Positions 20,751 to 32,116 of a stretch of DNA of 64,000 nucleotides are shown piece after piece. The position numbers were made by a program, and so were the translations under genes. This stretch comes from Phanerochaete sordida (lineage: Eukaryota; Basidiomycota; Agaricomycetes; Polyporales; Phanerochaetaceae): contig BPQB01000006.1 of assembly GCA_019973155.2 (NCBI GenBank), positions 1-64,000 on the forward strand, in the 5' to 3' direction. How positions within the stretch are numbered: position 1 is the stretch's first letter; the number at the start of each line of letters is the position of its first letter. The notes under the pieces were generated by a model. The model ran no database searches. It was not told the origin of the DNA and saw nothing but the letters and a program-made list of their open reading frames with translations.

Positions 20751-22337
20751 ATGGCCAGCAGCACTGAGCACGAGACCGATATCGGCAACTTACACGCTTA
20801 CATTAACCTCATTGGGGCCTTCGTATCGCAGTCTCTCTCGCGAGTGGTGACCGAGAGTATTGCATTTGGTGCGTCTTACCGCTTCCTTGGTTTGTGGCTG
20901 CGCTCAGGATCACACAGGCGTGTACACCGCACTGTTCGCTTTCACGATGGCTGTCACCATGTATGCTTCTCCTCACATATGATAATCCTTATTGACCCGT
21001 CGCCCAGTCGCTCGCGGTCGCCGTTGCGCTCAAGGAAAGCCACCCTGCTTGCCGTCTTATTCACTATGTACGCCCTTGCGGTCGTACATCTCGGCCTCTC
21101 GCTCTCCCAATTATTTGAAGACGACAAGCGGTCGACAGTGATGAGAGAACTGGCATTAACCTGTGCGGCCAATTCAGACGGCGCGATGGGCACAGAGCGG
21201 TGCGCAGCGGTACCGCGGGGCTACGATGTTGCTGCCGGCGCCCAGCTTACATGGGTCTCTTCGGCACCGGTCACAGTCAATGTAAGCCGTTTCCCAATCA
21301 TCTGGAGGCTGTTCAGCGCTGCTAATCAATATATACAGAGCATCCTGGGCGACGTCGTGGTACTCTGGCGGGCGTGGGCGCTCTGGCCTCGCAGCCGTAT
21401 CGTGAAGATCGTGTCGGTGCTGTTGATAGTCTCCTGTACCGGTATGCTCTTCGTCTTCGACGCAGCCACTCGCTAATGTGTAGTACTTATTCCCAGCCAT
21501 GTCAACGTGGAACACGGTAGCAAAGTACACTTTTAGGATTTACGACTCATCGCCTGCGACATTACCGTCGTGGTTCGCCAACTTATGGGCGACAGCATTG
21601 ATTGGCAGTCGTGCATGGTAGCTATGTTCCGCGACGCTCTGCGCACCGTCTGAGGCTAACATGATGTCAGGCAGCACAGACGACACGTTCTGGTCCACCT
21701 GCACAGCTCGTTTCGTTCGAGCACGGAACGGGTGCTCCTGCTGCTCGTCGAATCGGGTGTGCTCTACTGTCTCTTCGGGGTGAGTAGCGCGCGCAGGGAC
21801 CGCTCAACCCGCCGCGCATCCGCTAATCACGTCGTCTTTGGCAGGCGCTGTTCACACTGCCCAGCATCGTGAACTTTCTGGCCGACTTCGTGCCGGCGCT
21901 GCGCGCCTTCGAGGCGACCCCATTCTCGCGGGCCCTCTACGTGATCGAAGCCGGCCCGCTCATCGACATTCTGGTGCGTGTCTCTGTGCGATGTCTGCGC
22001 TTTGTCCGTCCCTAACGCTTGGGCGCAGGGCATGTACCCTACCGCGGTGATACTGCTCATGGAGCTCTCGAACCACTATGCGCACCGCGCGCTGTCGGCG
22101 AACGACATGCCGACGCTCCCCCTGCCGTGCCCCGCGGGCCCGGCCAGGACCTGCGCGCCGCCTTGGGCACCTGTCGTCGAGGGGACCGCACCGTGCGATC
22201 CTGCTGGAGAAAACCTTCACCTCCGTCTTTCAGAGGCAGTGAGCTCCTCGGCGACGTTTGTCGAACCCGCGGAGACGGCCGGAGAGTTGGACGCGGAGAA
22301 ACCGAGGGATTTGGATACGCTACCTGCAGTACAGTAA
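20751..22337 (+). CDS. Seven-TM receptor-like protein, array copy 7 (subfamily A)
   Basis: Predicted 401 residues. Exons are 20751-20868, 20918-20960, 21008-21281, 21339-21441, 21497-21617, 21671-21779, 21845-21973 and 22029-22337. Start MASSTEHETDIGNLHAYINL. Helix 2 is TLLAVLFTMYALAVVHLG, followed by FEDDKRS and a Cys pair 12 apart. LGDVVVLWRAWALWPRSR follows helix 3. Exon 5 must start at TTCCCAG|CCATG: an earlier AG at 21482 would give a stop. Exon 6 reads STERVLLLLVESGVLYCLF and helix 7 GMYPTAVILLMELSNHYAH. Copies 7, 8 and 9 follow head to tail on the plus strand and are subfamily A, which fits tandem duplication. Confidence 0.8.
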
Positions 22338-22756
22338 TACACCATGCTGACCCCTGCTGCTGTAACTTTATTCGCGCATATAACGACATCATTCACAGGT
22401 AGATTTTCTCCACAGCCTCCAGCGAGAAGAGGAGCCTGAACGTTATCGGGAAGCTTCCGAGTGCAAGACGCTCTCTCGGCGTCGGCGTCTTCCTCGTGTG
22501 GAAGTTCGACGTCGGTCCGACGCTTGCTGGACACTTGCACCATGCGCCCCTCCACAGCCGCCGCGATCCGAAGATGGCGAGACACCTCCCAATTTCCCTA
22601 GCAGTGGCCAACGCCAGCTCGCGCTACGGCCGTGGTCGGATCTATCATGCTTAGGTAGTCATACCCGTGCCGCGCCTTCGCAATGACTGGCCATGGCTGT
22701 GTCCACTGCTGACCTATAACCCCTCGCTCGTCTCAGTTGGTGTCCGCCAATCCGCC

Positions 22757-24310
22757 ATGGCCGGCACTCCAGATCTTGACACCGACGCCAGCAACCTGAG
22801 TGTCTTCGTTAGCCTCATCGGGACATCGGTATCACAATCTCTCGTGCAGGTCGTGACCGAGAGCATTACGTTCGGTGCGCGTTCACTCAAATTCTGGGAG
22901 CGGCTACGCTGATACCCTCGCAGGTATTTACACGGCGCTGTTTGTCTGCGCGCTCGTCATCATCCCGTACGTCTTTGATAGCACACGACGAACACTACTA
23001 ATCCGCTGCGCAGACGCTCTCCGCCGCCATTGCGCCCTCAGAAAGTCGTCCTGCTGGTCGTCTGTCTCGTCATGTACGCGCTGGCAACCGCCCACCTCGG
23101 GACGACCCTGTACCGCCTTTTCGAAGACGACAGAACGTCGAAAGAGCTGCGGGCGCTGGCGTTAGCCTGCACAGCTGGTTTGAAGAGCACGACGAGCTCA
23201 CAACAATGTGCAGCGGCATTGGCAGGCTATGACACTGGGGCCAACACGCGATTCGCATGGGCATCGGGTGCTCCTGTCCTGATGAATGTGAGTGTCTGAA
23301 CGCCGCAACTGTACTAGGAGTGCTGAAATCGTTCGCAGGGCCTTCTCAGCGATATCGTCGTCGTCTGGCGCGCTTGGGTCCTCTGGCCTCGCAGCCGTGC
23401 TGTGCAGATCGTGTCGGTGTTGTTCCTACTCGCCTACACTGGTGAGTCTGGCTTACTTTTTCCTCTTGTAACAGGGACTGATACACGAGATTTGAGCGTA
23501 GCTATGTCGGTCTGGAGTCTAGCGGTACACCATACAGGCTCGCGATTTTCTGCCTCTCCAGTTCCCGTGCCCTTGGCCGCGTGGCTCGCCAATTTATGGG
23601 CCCTTGGACTGGTTGGAATTCGAGCGTGGTATGCCTCATCACGCTGGGTGACGCCTTTTACTGACACGCTGTTAGGCAGAATCGGCAGCGCGTCAGGGCC
23701 CATCTGTGCATATCTTTCCGCACGAGCACAGAAAGGGTGCTCTTGCTCATCGTGGAGTCTGGAGTGCTCTACTGCGTCTTTCTGGTGAGGCATACATCCG
23801 CAAACGTGAATATGCAACATATATTCACCCTGTCATTTGAACAGGGCCTTATAACCATCACAGGAGTCTTGAACTTCCTGGCTGCGTATGTGCCAGCGCT
23901 GGTCGCATTCAGGTCAAGTTCGTTGTCTCGTGCCTTCGATGTGATCGAAGCTGGTTGCCTCATAGACATCACGGTACGTCACCGCTGGCAGTACTCGTGC
24001 GTCCGCAGCTCTTGACGCTTGCGCACAGGGCATGTATCCGACGGTGGTCATCCTGCTTGTTGAGCTGTCCAACAACTACGCCCAGCGCGCGCTGTCTGTG
24101 AACGACGTGCCGACCTTACCGCTACGGTGCACAGCTAGGGCCCGCCCGACGCTGGGAGCCGATGGAATAGCGATGGATCGTTCCACGGATAAAGTGCATC
24201 ATGTGCGTCTCCCTGCGGCAGTGCGGTCTTCCGCGGCAGTCGTCGAATCGGCGGAGAAGGCTGGAGAGTCGTGGGCAGAGAAGCCTGGACATACGCAAAA
24301 ATCTATGTGA
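22757..24310 (+). CDS. Seven-TM receptor-like protein, array copy 8 (subfamily A)
   Basis: Predicted 394 residues. Exons are 22757-22874, 22924-22966, 23014-23287, 23339-23441, 23502-23628, 23676-23784, 23845-23973 and 24029-24310. N-terminus MAGTPDLDTDASNLSVFVSL is closest to copy 7. Helix 2 VVLLVVCLVMYALATAHLG; Cys pair 12 apart; LSDIVVVWRAWVLWPRSR; exon 6 STERVLLLIVESGVLYCVF; helix 7 GMYPTVVILLVELSNNYAQ. The cytosolic tail is about 70 residues and contains Ser and Lys-rich ends. All splice sites are GT-AG. A CTATAAC stretch near 22708 lies about 50 bases upstream. Confidence 0.82.
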
Positions 24311-25362
24311 GACATAATTTGTTGGTTACGCTGGAGGCTTTCTATGGTACGTGCAATGATCACGGTCAACGCGAAAGATGGCACGACGCGTAATACTTCG
24401 GAGCCTTCAACGACGATTCGAGTTGCGTCGACGTTGGCAGTATGGGCGTCTCTCACAGACGCGTGTCGCGCGGGTCGACGCGTCCGCCGTGCGCTCCATT
24501 TCCGCAACCACCACGACCTCGCGTCGATGAGGCCAGCAATGTCACCATACGCGCCATTTCGTGACCGCATATCTCCTCTGGCTGCGCGTGTACGCTTTCT
24601 TTCGCAGGTATACCTTATTGTTGCCCGCTCTCCAATTTATCAGGACAGCGGCCCGCGATGTCTCGAGTACGCAAGCCCGTCGGCTTGAAACCTCGGCTCT
24701 AGCTTCGGAATACCCCATTCAAGACGATGAAATATACCCTAAGGATGCGCTGCTGCTGGGAAATGTTAAAGTCCAGGCGGAATGAAGGACACTGGGGTGG
24801 CTGGGGCTACAAACAGCCGGTACGCACACATGATCTTCGCGCATGATGCATGAACACGCACCTCAAAAACGGTTACAGATACACATCGGGCCCTGAGTAA
24901 GACTCGAACGTGCGTGAAAATCAACGATGGAGTGCTCGGGTGAGTAGCTACACGCACAGTTCCGCAACCGACTTGCGAACCCCTCGGCTGCGGCACCGCC
25001 CTCGACCTGAGCCCCACGCTTTGCCCCTGTATCGACCCCTTACCACGTCTATGCGCCGCCATAAATCTTTGCAGACGCGAACTCGGGCCCGCATAGGCTG
25101 TGCGTCTACGAATGCGTCTCCTCAGGCTCCAGATGCGTGCAGACGCCCAGGCCCCATCGCGTCCTCCGCCATCCTCAACACAGCCCGCCGCCGCCGCTCC
25201 ATACCACGCCGTGCCGCGCAGTGATGCAGGCATGTCCCCAATGCTGCACCGCTCTTATACGATACGTCGGGCAGAACATCCCCGTTATGCCCCACACTCG
25301 CCTCTATCTTCTTCTCCTCTCTCCGGTCGCGGACATCGCAGCCATACGAGGCTCTGCCGACA
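24311..25362. other. Intergenic 5' flank of copy 9
   Basis: No intact gene. 24940-25015 matches the region upstream of copy 7 (see 20205-20285). TTATAC near 25255 lies about 105 bases before the copy 9 ATG. Confidence 0.4.
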
Positions 25363-26963
25363 ATGTCGAACGGTGACACCGGGTTGAATGCCGCATTAGT
25401 CTCATACGTGAGCCTTATTGGCAAGAACGTCTCGGAGTCGCTCGTCGTGGTTGTTCTCGAGACCGTATTCTTCGGTGCGTCCAGCATTCACGGCTTTCTC
25501 AGCTTTCAACTGAGCTAAAAGGCTGGCAGGAGCATACACTCTACTCGTAGCATGGACCCTCGTGCTGATTACGTGGGCTAATACTTGCGAATTTCGTGAA
25601 AGCGATGTTAACGCGTCTCGACCAGCCGCTCCCGGTCGCGCCTGCGGGCCAAGAAAGTGCTGCTACTAGCAGTATGCATCGTCATGTACGCTGCGGCCGT
25701 CGCGCACCTCGGCGTCACCCTTTTCTACGTCTTCGCAGATGATAGAGGGTCGAGCCAAGTTCAACGCATCGCCCTCGCATGCCTTGAAAGGCCGAGCTCC
25801 GAGACATGTCCAGAAGTACCACGGAGACTGCAGATGCCGGCTATAACATCGTTCCAGCAGACCCTCGGCGCATTACTGTCCGTCAACGTAAGCCTACCCT
25901 CACTGTCTGGCTTACACGGGCCGCTCACATTCTGTGTAGATCGCGCTCAGCGATGCTGTCGTCCTCTGGCGTGCCTGGGTACTCTGGTCACGGACACGTT
26001 TGGTGCAGATAGTCTCTTCTGTGCTGATGATCAGCACTGTCGGTACGTCCCAAACGCCTTGACTTGCTATCGCTGATCTTTATTCACCCGCGCCCAGTCT
26101 TGTTCTTCTGTAATTCGGCACTATACTACGAAAAATCGGATGTCTACATCTCGACCATCGCGTTTCTCACGTCCTGGCTGACCAACATATGGGCTACAGT
26201 GCTGGTTGCCTCTCGGACATGGTCAGCATCCTTTTCGTTCTGCATTGTGATTAGACAGTCTAAAGACTGCGTGCAGGCAACACCGACGTCTCGTGAAAGC
26301 TCAGCTGCGCACGACCTTTCGTACGACAGCTGAACGAGTGCTTCTGCTCTTTGTGGAGTCCGGGCTCTTCTACTGTCTATTTTGGGTGAGCATTAGTACG
26401 ACCCATTAGGCTAGCCTGCGAACTGACGAGGTACCTCCAGGCACCATTCGTGACCGCCAGCTTCATAGTGCTAGCCGACGTGAACGCGTATGTCGCTCTG
26501 CGCCAGCTGGCCGACTCCGGGCAAGTCATACACTTTACCGCCGCGCAGAACGTCGTGCACGCGATGGACATTCTGGCCATGAGCTGCCTCATCGACATCG
26601 TGGTACGTCTCTGTCTCTACTTCAACGCACTGCGCCGCTCACGTCCGCCAGGGCATGTACCCGACGTCGGTCATCCTCCTCGTTGAGCTGTCAAACGAGT
26701 ATGCGCGGCGCACGCTCTCCGTGAATGGCGTGCCGACGCTCTTGCCGCGCCCGAACATCGCGGCGCCTCCGATGGCCGGGACGCACACCGTCTCGACGCT
26801 CGAGCGGTCCGCGTCGTCGACCAGCAGTGTCTTGCACGTGTGCTTGGCCGACTCCGCGCCACGGTGCTGCCCCGCTGATGTCGTGGTCGCGGAAGATGCG
26901 GTTTTCGACCAGAAGTGCGGGAAGGAGGCGACGACACAGGTCAAGTCGGCCCTCGTTGTATGA
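25363..26963 (+). CDS. Seven-TM receptor-like protein, array copy 9 (subfamily A)
   Basis: Predicted 408 residues. Exons are 25363-25474, 25530-25572, 25626-25887, 25940-26042, 26098-26221, 26277-26385, 26441-26602 and 26652-26963. The ATG at 25363 (MSNGDTGLNAALVSYVSLIG) is the first in frame. RSRSRLRAKK precedes helix 2 (VLLLAVCIVMYAAAVAHLG). The Cys pair is 8 residues apart, the tightest of the set. LSDAVVLWRAWVLWSRTR replaces WPR with WSR. Exon 7 is 162 bases, 30 longer than in copies 7 and 8, extending the third outer loop. Helix 7 GMYPTSVILLVELSNEYAR. No breaks. Confidence 0.8.
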
Positions 26964-27134
26964 TGGTCTGCACGCGCCCCGTCGTGCGGAATCAACTGTA
27001 TAACACGTTCATCCTTATGTGCACCTTCTTGTGATACACATGAGCGAGTCAAAAAGATTTCCCCTGTTCAAAACTTGAAGCTTGAGCTTTGAGCGAAGGC
27101 GAGCCGCAAGTTCGATGAGTAGCAGTATAAAAAC

Positions 27135-27206
27135 TGAGGCCGGAGTGACTTGAACACTCAACCTTCTGGACTGGAATCAGACGCGCTACCGTTGCGCCAC
27201 GGCCCC
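27135..27206 (-). tRNA. tRNA-Trp (CCA)
   Basis: 72-base cloverleaf on the minus strand. Acceptor GGGGCCG pairs with CGGCCTC (one G-U). D arm is GCGCAACGGTAGCGC. The anticodon loop TTCCAGT gives CCA, and the T arm is GAGTG/CACTC around TTCAAGT. Position 31-39 is an A-C mismatch, unlike the usual tRNA-Trp stem. No intron. GTTTTTATAC follows, a terminator. Confidence 0.88.
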
Positions 27207-27611
27207 GTAACGTTGGGATCACCACGGATAGTCTATCATCCTCGGAAGTAGTCGCCGACTTCCAGTGAGTGCGTTCGCTGCCTTTTTGCCGCGCGCAACG
27301 CGTTCGTTCATGTTAGATGCCAGCGGCGACCGCAAGATGTGACCACAGGCTCAACAGGAAGCTCATGCACCCTCCAGAACTCTCCTGGTATCCTAGTGCC
27401 AATATCTCAGGTGTCTTGATTCCCTTCATTTCCGCGCCAGCGGACCGCTGGTGATCCCACGCGTACGTAGACCAGCACTCAAGATCGCAGTCTTGGATGC
27501 ATCTGGTTTCGATGCGGCTATCGAAAACAATACAAGGTATCACGTAGTAAGTAGCCCGAATACGCAATAGCTGTCAGATTTGCATGCTCACTCCCCAAGC
27601 TGCTTGCTTCA
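27207..27611. other. Intergenic, ends in LTR-element target site
   Basis: No gene recognised. The last five bases, CTTCA at 27607-27611, are the left copy of the target-site duplication of the LTR element. Confidence 0.45.
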
Positions 27612-27808
27612 TGTCACGGGCAAGGCCGCCCCGAGAGGGTGAGAACGAAGTCTATAGCATTGGAACGAGACTATAGAGGGCGACCGAGCCCGAGGTGAGG
27701 TGAGACTGGTGTTGGTTCGTCAAGATGAACACGACTACGCTACGAGAACGGTGAGCTACAAGATTACATAAGCAGGCGACTACTTAATCGGGAACACAAG
27801 CCGTTACA
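27612..27808 (-). repeat. LTR (3' LTR in element orientation)
   Basis: 197 bases, TGTCACGGGC...CCGTTACA on the plus strand. Differs from its partner by A for G near 27752 and G for A near 27791. Confidence 0.92.
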
Positions 27809-29377
27809 GTATCTCCCTTTTTTCCAGCTGATGAGCAAGGGAGGGATGAGCGAGCGAAGCAGCTACTAGGGATAAGGTCGTGAGGGTCGAGACGGAGCAA
27901 GGGAACGAGTGCAAAAGGCAAAGGAACATGTACGTAGTGCAGGGGACGTCATGATCGAAACTAAGGGGGAGCGAAACGAGGTGACGAGATGATGAGGATG
28001 GGGGCAAAACCAAGCGCGTGAGATGGTGACGAAGGCCTGTGAGAAGGCAGGGAGTCCGGGGACGAAGGTGAGCATGGTGCGCTGCAGCGCAGACCATGTC
28101 GAGACGAGTTCGAGGGGTGCGAGAGGTCACATCACGACCGAAGCCATGACCGACGGAGACGAGGTGCGCGAGGTGTGCGTACGAGCACGCGGCGTGACGA
28201 GTGTCGTGAAGGGTTGGCGTAGACCGAAGCCTAGCCCGAGGATCGAAGGTCGAGGGTCGAGGATGCACTGAGAGCGAAGGCGAAGTGGCGAGGAGTCCGC
28301 AGAGGGCAAAGCGTGACGACGAGGGAGGGGTTCGAGACCGGCAATGAGGCCAGTTATGCGGAGATGAGGGGATGTGGTATGATGTTCGAGGGATGGCGGA
28401 GGCGTCGAGGACGGGGAATGTCGATGAGGATGTGCCGAGGGTGCTTGAAAAGCGTCGAAAAATGGTCTTGAAGAACGGCGTAAAAAGCCGCAAAAATCGT
28501 GGAAACGCGAATGAGGTTCGAGCAAGCGTCGAGGACGCTTGCCGGAGACGCTACGCGTCGACGAGAGCGCACCTCCGCACACCTCTTGGGAGGCTGGCGG
28601 GTGTGCGGGGTGTCTGCTCGCTCGAGAGTGCGCGCGCGTCCGCACCACTCTTCGCAAGCCTGCGAGCGGATGCGGAGCGCTTGCTCCATACACGACAGCC
28701 CTTGCGAGCTACGGGCTGTCGGTCTTCTTCTTCCAAAGGTCGCGTGCGCGACCACCGAGGGGACGCGCGTCCTCACTCGCTCTTCGACTGACGTCTACGA
28801 GCTTGCAGGACGGCGCTGCTCGTGCGAGCCGGTCCTTCGAGGACTCTGGACCCGGCTCGACTTCTCCAAGTGGGTGCGCACCTGTCCTTTCACCTCCGTT
28901 CAGCCCATCTCCGCACCCTCGAAAGCTCCTCGTCCCCTCGTCCCCTATCCCCCTTTTTTCCGCCGAGGCCTCGCGAATGGAGTGAAGCGAGACGCAGGCG
29001 CCTCAAAAAAACGCGAGTAGGCGAGCTTGAAAAGGTGAGGAACTGGATGTGGGGTTGAGGACGACGACCAGAGCGAGGGAATAGGGAGGGAGGGTGGGCC
29101 ATGATGCGAGGGGAATCGTGCTGGCTTGAGGGAGGTGCCGCGGCAGGTGGTGACGGCGGCGCCTAGCCTAGCAACGGGAGGCTGGACAAGTGCGCAGGGC
29201 GTGCAGCCCTGCGGGAGCGAGCGGTGAGCGAGGGAGAAGAGTCTTGAGCGACTCTGTTGAGAGTTTGCGTTGCTGGCGGTCGAAGGGAAACGAGGCCGCC
29301 AGCGAGAGGAAGCCGACGAAGGACGAAAAAGAGCGAAAAAGAGCGAAAAGACGTCCAGAGTTGGGGACGAACCAATC

Positions 29378-29574
29378 TGTCACGGGCAAGGCCGCCCCGA
29401 GAGGGTGAGAACGAAGTCTATAGCATTGGAACGAGACTATAGAGGGCGACCGAGCCCGAGGTGAGGTGAGACTGGTGTTGGTTCGTCAAGATGAACACGA
29501 CTACGCTACGAGAACGGTGAGCTACGAGATTACATAAGCAGGCGACTACTTAATCAGGAACACAAGCCGTTACA
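29378..29574 (-). repeat. LTR (5' LTR in element orientation)
   Basis: 197 bases, partner of 27612-27808, followed by the right target duplication CTTCA at 29575-29579. Confidence 0.92.
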
Positions 29575-29888
29575 CTTCACATCTCGCGTGCTCTGTTCGC
29601 AGGGTGAGGCATATGATACCAGCCAGCGCCGCCGCGAAGGAGGAGGGAGCTTTGCTCCTTTCACCTTTTACTACCCACGATGGAGCACAGTATTTCTGGG
29701 CACCGCAGTGCAATCTCCTGGTTTCCCTCGACGATAAGCTCCTTGCGATGTGGTCTCGATGCGAACGAGGAGATGGGTGTGTAACACAATTCATTCATAA
29801 GAGAATGCTCACTGACACATGGGCAGGATAGTCTTACTCTTTCTCTCGCCCCTGGCACACTCCGAGTACTGCCCAATCTGCCCCTACG

Positions 29889-31481
29889 ATGGACTCAGAC
29901 ACCATAAGCGACCTCGCGAATGTGTTTTACGGAATCCTGACCGACTGGCAATTCGTGTCCTACGACCTGGTCCCAGTAGTGCTCGAGAGCCTCGCCTTCG
30001 GTGCGCCCATCGTCGATCTGCATCACCTCCGCTCGCTGACCGTCGCCAGGCTGCTACACCCTGCTCGCGATCTGTACTTTCGTACAGACATTGTACGTTC
30101 CCCAGCGCTGTCGAGATGCCCTTTGCTCATACACACGTTTGCAGTTGGACGCGCCGCACGGTGAAGTCCAGGAAGACCGTGCTGCTGGTGTTCTGCGCAG
30201 TGATGTACGCTGCAGCCAGCGCGCACTTTGGCATCACGCTTTCGTGCTTGTTAAGAGACAACAAGCGGGCGGCGGAGATCCGAGCCGCGATGCTCGACTG
30301 CATGGAGGATATCGCGCAGAACCCACATGCGTGTTCGGGGTCGGAGCCACTGGCAACGATGTTTAATAGCGTCGCCTTCCAGAATTCCGCGGTGATGCCT
30401 TTGAACCCGGAGCTTACTGCGCTAGTCGCCATGAATGTACGCTTACAGTCGATTGTCATGGATTTAATGACCGACTTTTCTCGGTACAGATGTTACTTAG
30501 CGACATCGTCGTGCTGTGGCGCGCTTGGGTCTTGTGGCCTCGTAGACGCACTATCCAAATTCTCTCTGTCTTCTCAGTTGGTGTCAGTCTTGGTACGTCC
30601 ACTACTCTAGCCTCCGCATGTTTATCCTTCGCCTGAACCCGTGTATGCTATAGCGATGCTGGCATGGGCGGCCGGGCTCCAGAAAGGCCTCCGAACCTGG
30701 ATCCCCGCAATAGCAATCGTGATGTCTTGGGTGACGAATATCCTGGCGACGACTCTTGTAGCTTTCAAGGCGTGGTGCGTGAATCACGCTCTCGTATGCA
30801 CGTTGAAGTAATATCTTCTTGGCCGCAGGCAGCACCGATGCCAGGTTGGGGCTCTGCTACGCGACGGCTCAGGCAGAACAAGAGCGGAGGTAGTGCTCTT
30901 GCTGTTCGCTGAGTCCGGGATATTCTATTGCCTGCTCTGGGTGCGATAGATGGTTCTCTCGCAGCGGCTATCTAGCCTCATGGTAGCTGATGATTGATTC
31001 GGTCTCATATCACAGGTGCCCGTCATCGCTTCGGCGGTAGTCGACATCCTGGCCGCATTCAACATCCCTTACTATGCTCCTGGGAGCGAATATCCCGCTC
31101 AAACGCTGCGCTTCCTGGCGGCGATGCAAACCGTAGAGTCTAGCTGTCTGATAGACATCGTCGTGCGTCTCTCTTGCCTTCAGTCGTTGCTGTCGTGCTC
31201 ACAGACGACCACAGGGGATGTATCCCACCGCCGTGATACTCCTCGTTCAGTTGTCCGACCACTACGCCCACCGGACATTGTCCATACCCACGATCGCGAC
31301 GCGGGCGGACCACGCCGCCGCAGTGCGAACTGGACAACCTGCCACCTTTGTCGTGTCTCTATCCGAGAGGCGCGACGCAACGGAGTCGGACGACGACCTC
31401 CGATGCCAGTACGTTTTGGCCTCTGCACCGCTGTCTCCTCACGACCCTGCAGCGGGGGAGAAGATATTCGCTGAGGTATAA
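29889..31481 (+). CDS. Seven-TM receptor-like protein, array copy 10 (subfamily A')
   Basis: Predicted 398 residues. Exons are 29889-30000, 30050-30092, 30145-30436, 30490-30592, 30654-30774, 30829-30940, 31016-31162 and 31215-31481. N-terminus MDSDTISDLANVFYGILTDW; LVPVVLESLAFG at splice 1 marks subfamily A' (with 13 and 14). Helix 2 VLLVFCAVMYAAASAHFG; Cys pair 10 apart; LSDIVVLWRAWVLWPRRR; exon 6 RAEVVLLLFAESGIFYCLLW, where the usual V of VESG is A; helix 7 GMYPTAVILLVQLSDHYAH. It starts 310 bases after the LTR element, which may therefore affect its promoter. Confidence 0.8.
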
Positions 31482-32116
31482 CATTGCATCTAAACATACG
31501 ACCGACGTGTGCGCATAGCTTCTAGAAATGCAAAGGTTACTGGCAAGCTCATCGAGAGTGGGATGCCTCGCCAGTGTGCGAATAAAGTCGCATTTGAGAA
31601 ATTTCCCGCGAGGCATACGTTTCGAGAATAGTGGGTGGTGCGATCGCATTTCGTTCTGACTATCATCAGGCCACGGCGAGCGGCGAAACTGTCTGCATGT
31701 GCCGACATCCGGATCGTGGTGTGGACGGTGGCAAAGATCCTGGAAGCTATGTTGCTATGCATTCGCCAGAAGTGAGTCTATGATTACCAAACTAAGTTGT
31801 TTCCAAGACCTCAGGCGTAGGTCGCTTCCGCAGCCGAGATCGTATCAGTCGGAGGCACCGGTAAGGCTGTGTCCACTGGACTCGGCTGCGCATTCCTCCC
31901 GACATATTCTCTTTATTGGGCTGTGAAAATCGGGTCGCTGCTCGCATGGATACATGCAGCTCGTGACAGGTGCAGTGCTCGCACAGAAATCTGATTTGTA
32001 GCTTGACTGCGAGGCCGACATACCCTACATAAAGCTCAGGAGCCGTTAGACCCAGGTGCCATTCAATCCACACATCCTTCGCTCTATATCACAGCTACCA
32101 AGGACCGTGCCCTAGC
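31482..32116. other. Intergenic between copies 10 and 11
   Basis: No gene recognised. ACATAAAG near 32029 lies about 88 bases before the copy 11 ATG and may serve as its TATA element. Confidence 0.4.

Larger units (their letters stand above)
27612..29574 (-). mobile_element. Non-autonomous LTR retrotransposon (TRIM/LARD-like), 1963 bp
   Basis: Two 197-base terminal repeats (27612-27808 and 29378-29574) differ at only two positions and have TG...CA ends. Flanks are a perfect 5-base duplication CTTCA (27607-27611 and 29575-29579). Orientation is minus: a polypurine tract (GGAAAAAAGGGAGA, 27812-27825) abuts the 27.8 kb repeat. A TGG-initial primer-binding candidate lies three bases inside the 29.4 kb repeat (about 29358-29374). 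The 1,569-base interior has no gag, protease, reverse transcriptase or integrase motif. It must therefore have moved with enzymes from another element. Near-identical repeats mean recent insertion, between tRNA-Trp and copy 10. Confidence 0.92.

Noticed and set aside
27804..28493. 229-codon minus frame inside the LTR element as gag
   Set aside because: Low-complexity Ser/Pro/His/Arg, no zinc knuckle or capsid motif, and it runs into the LTR.
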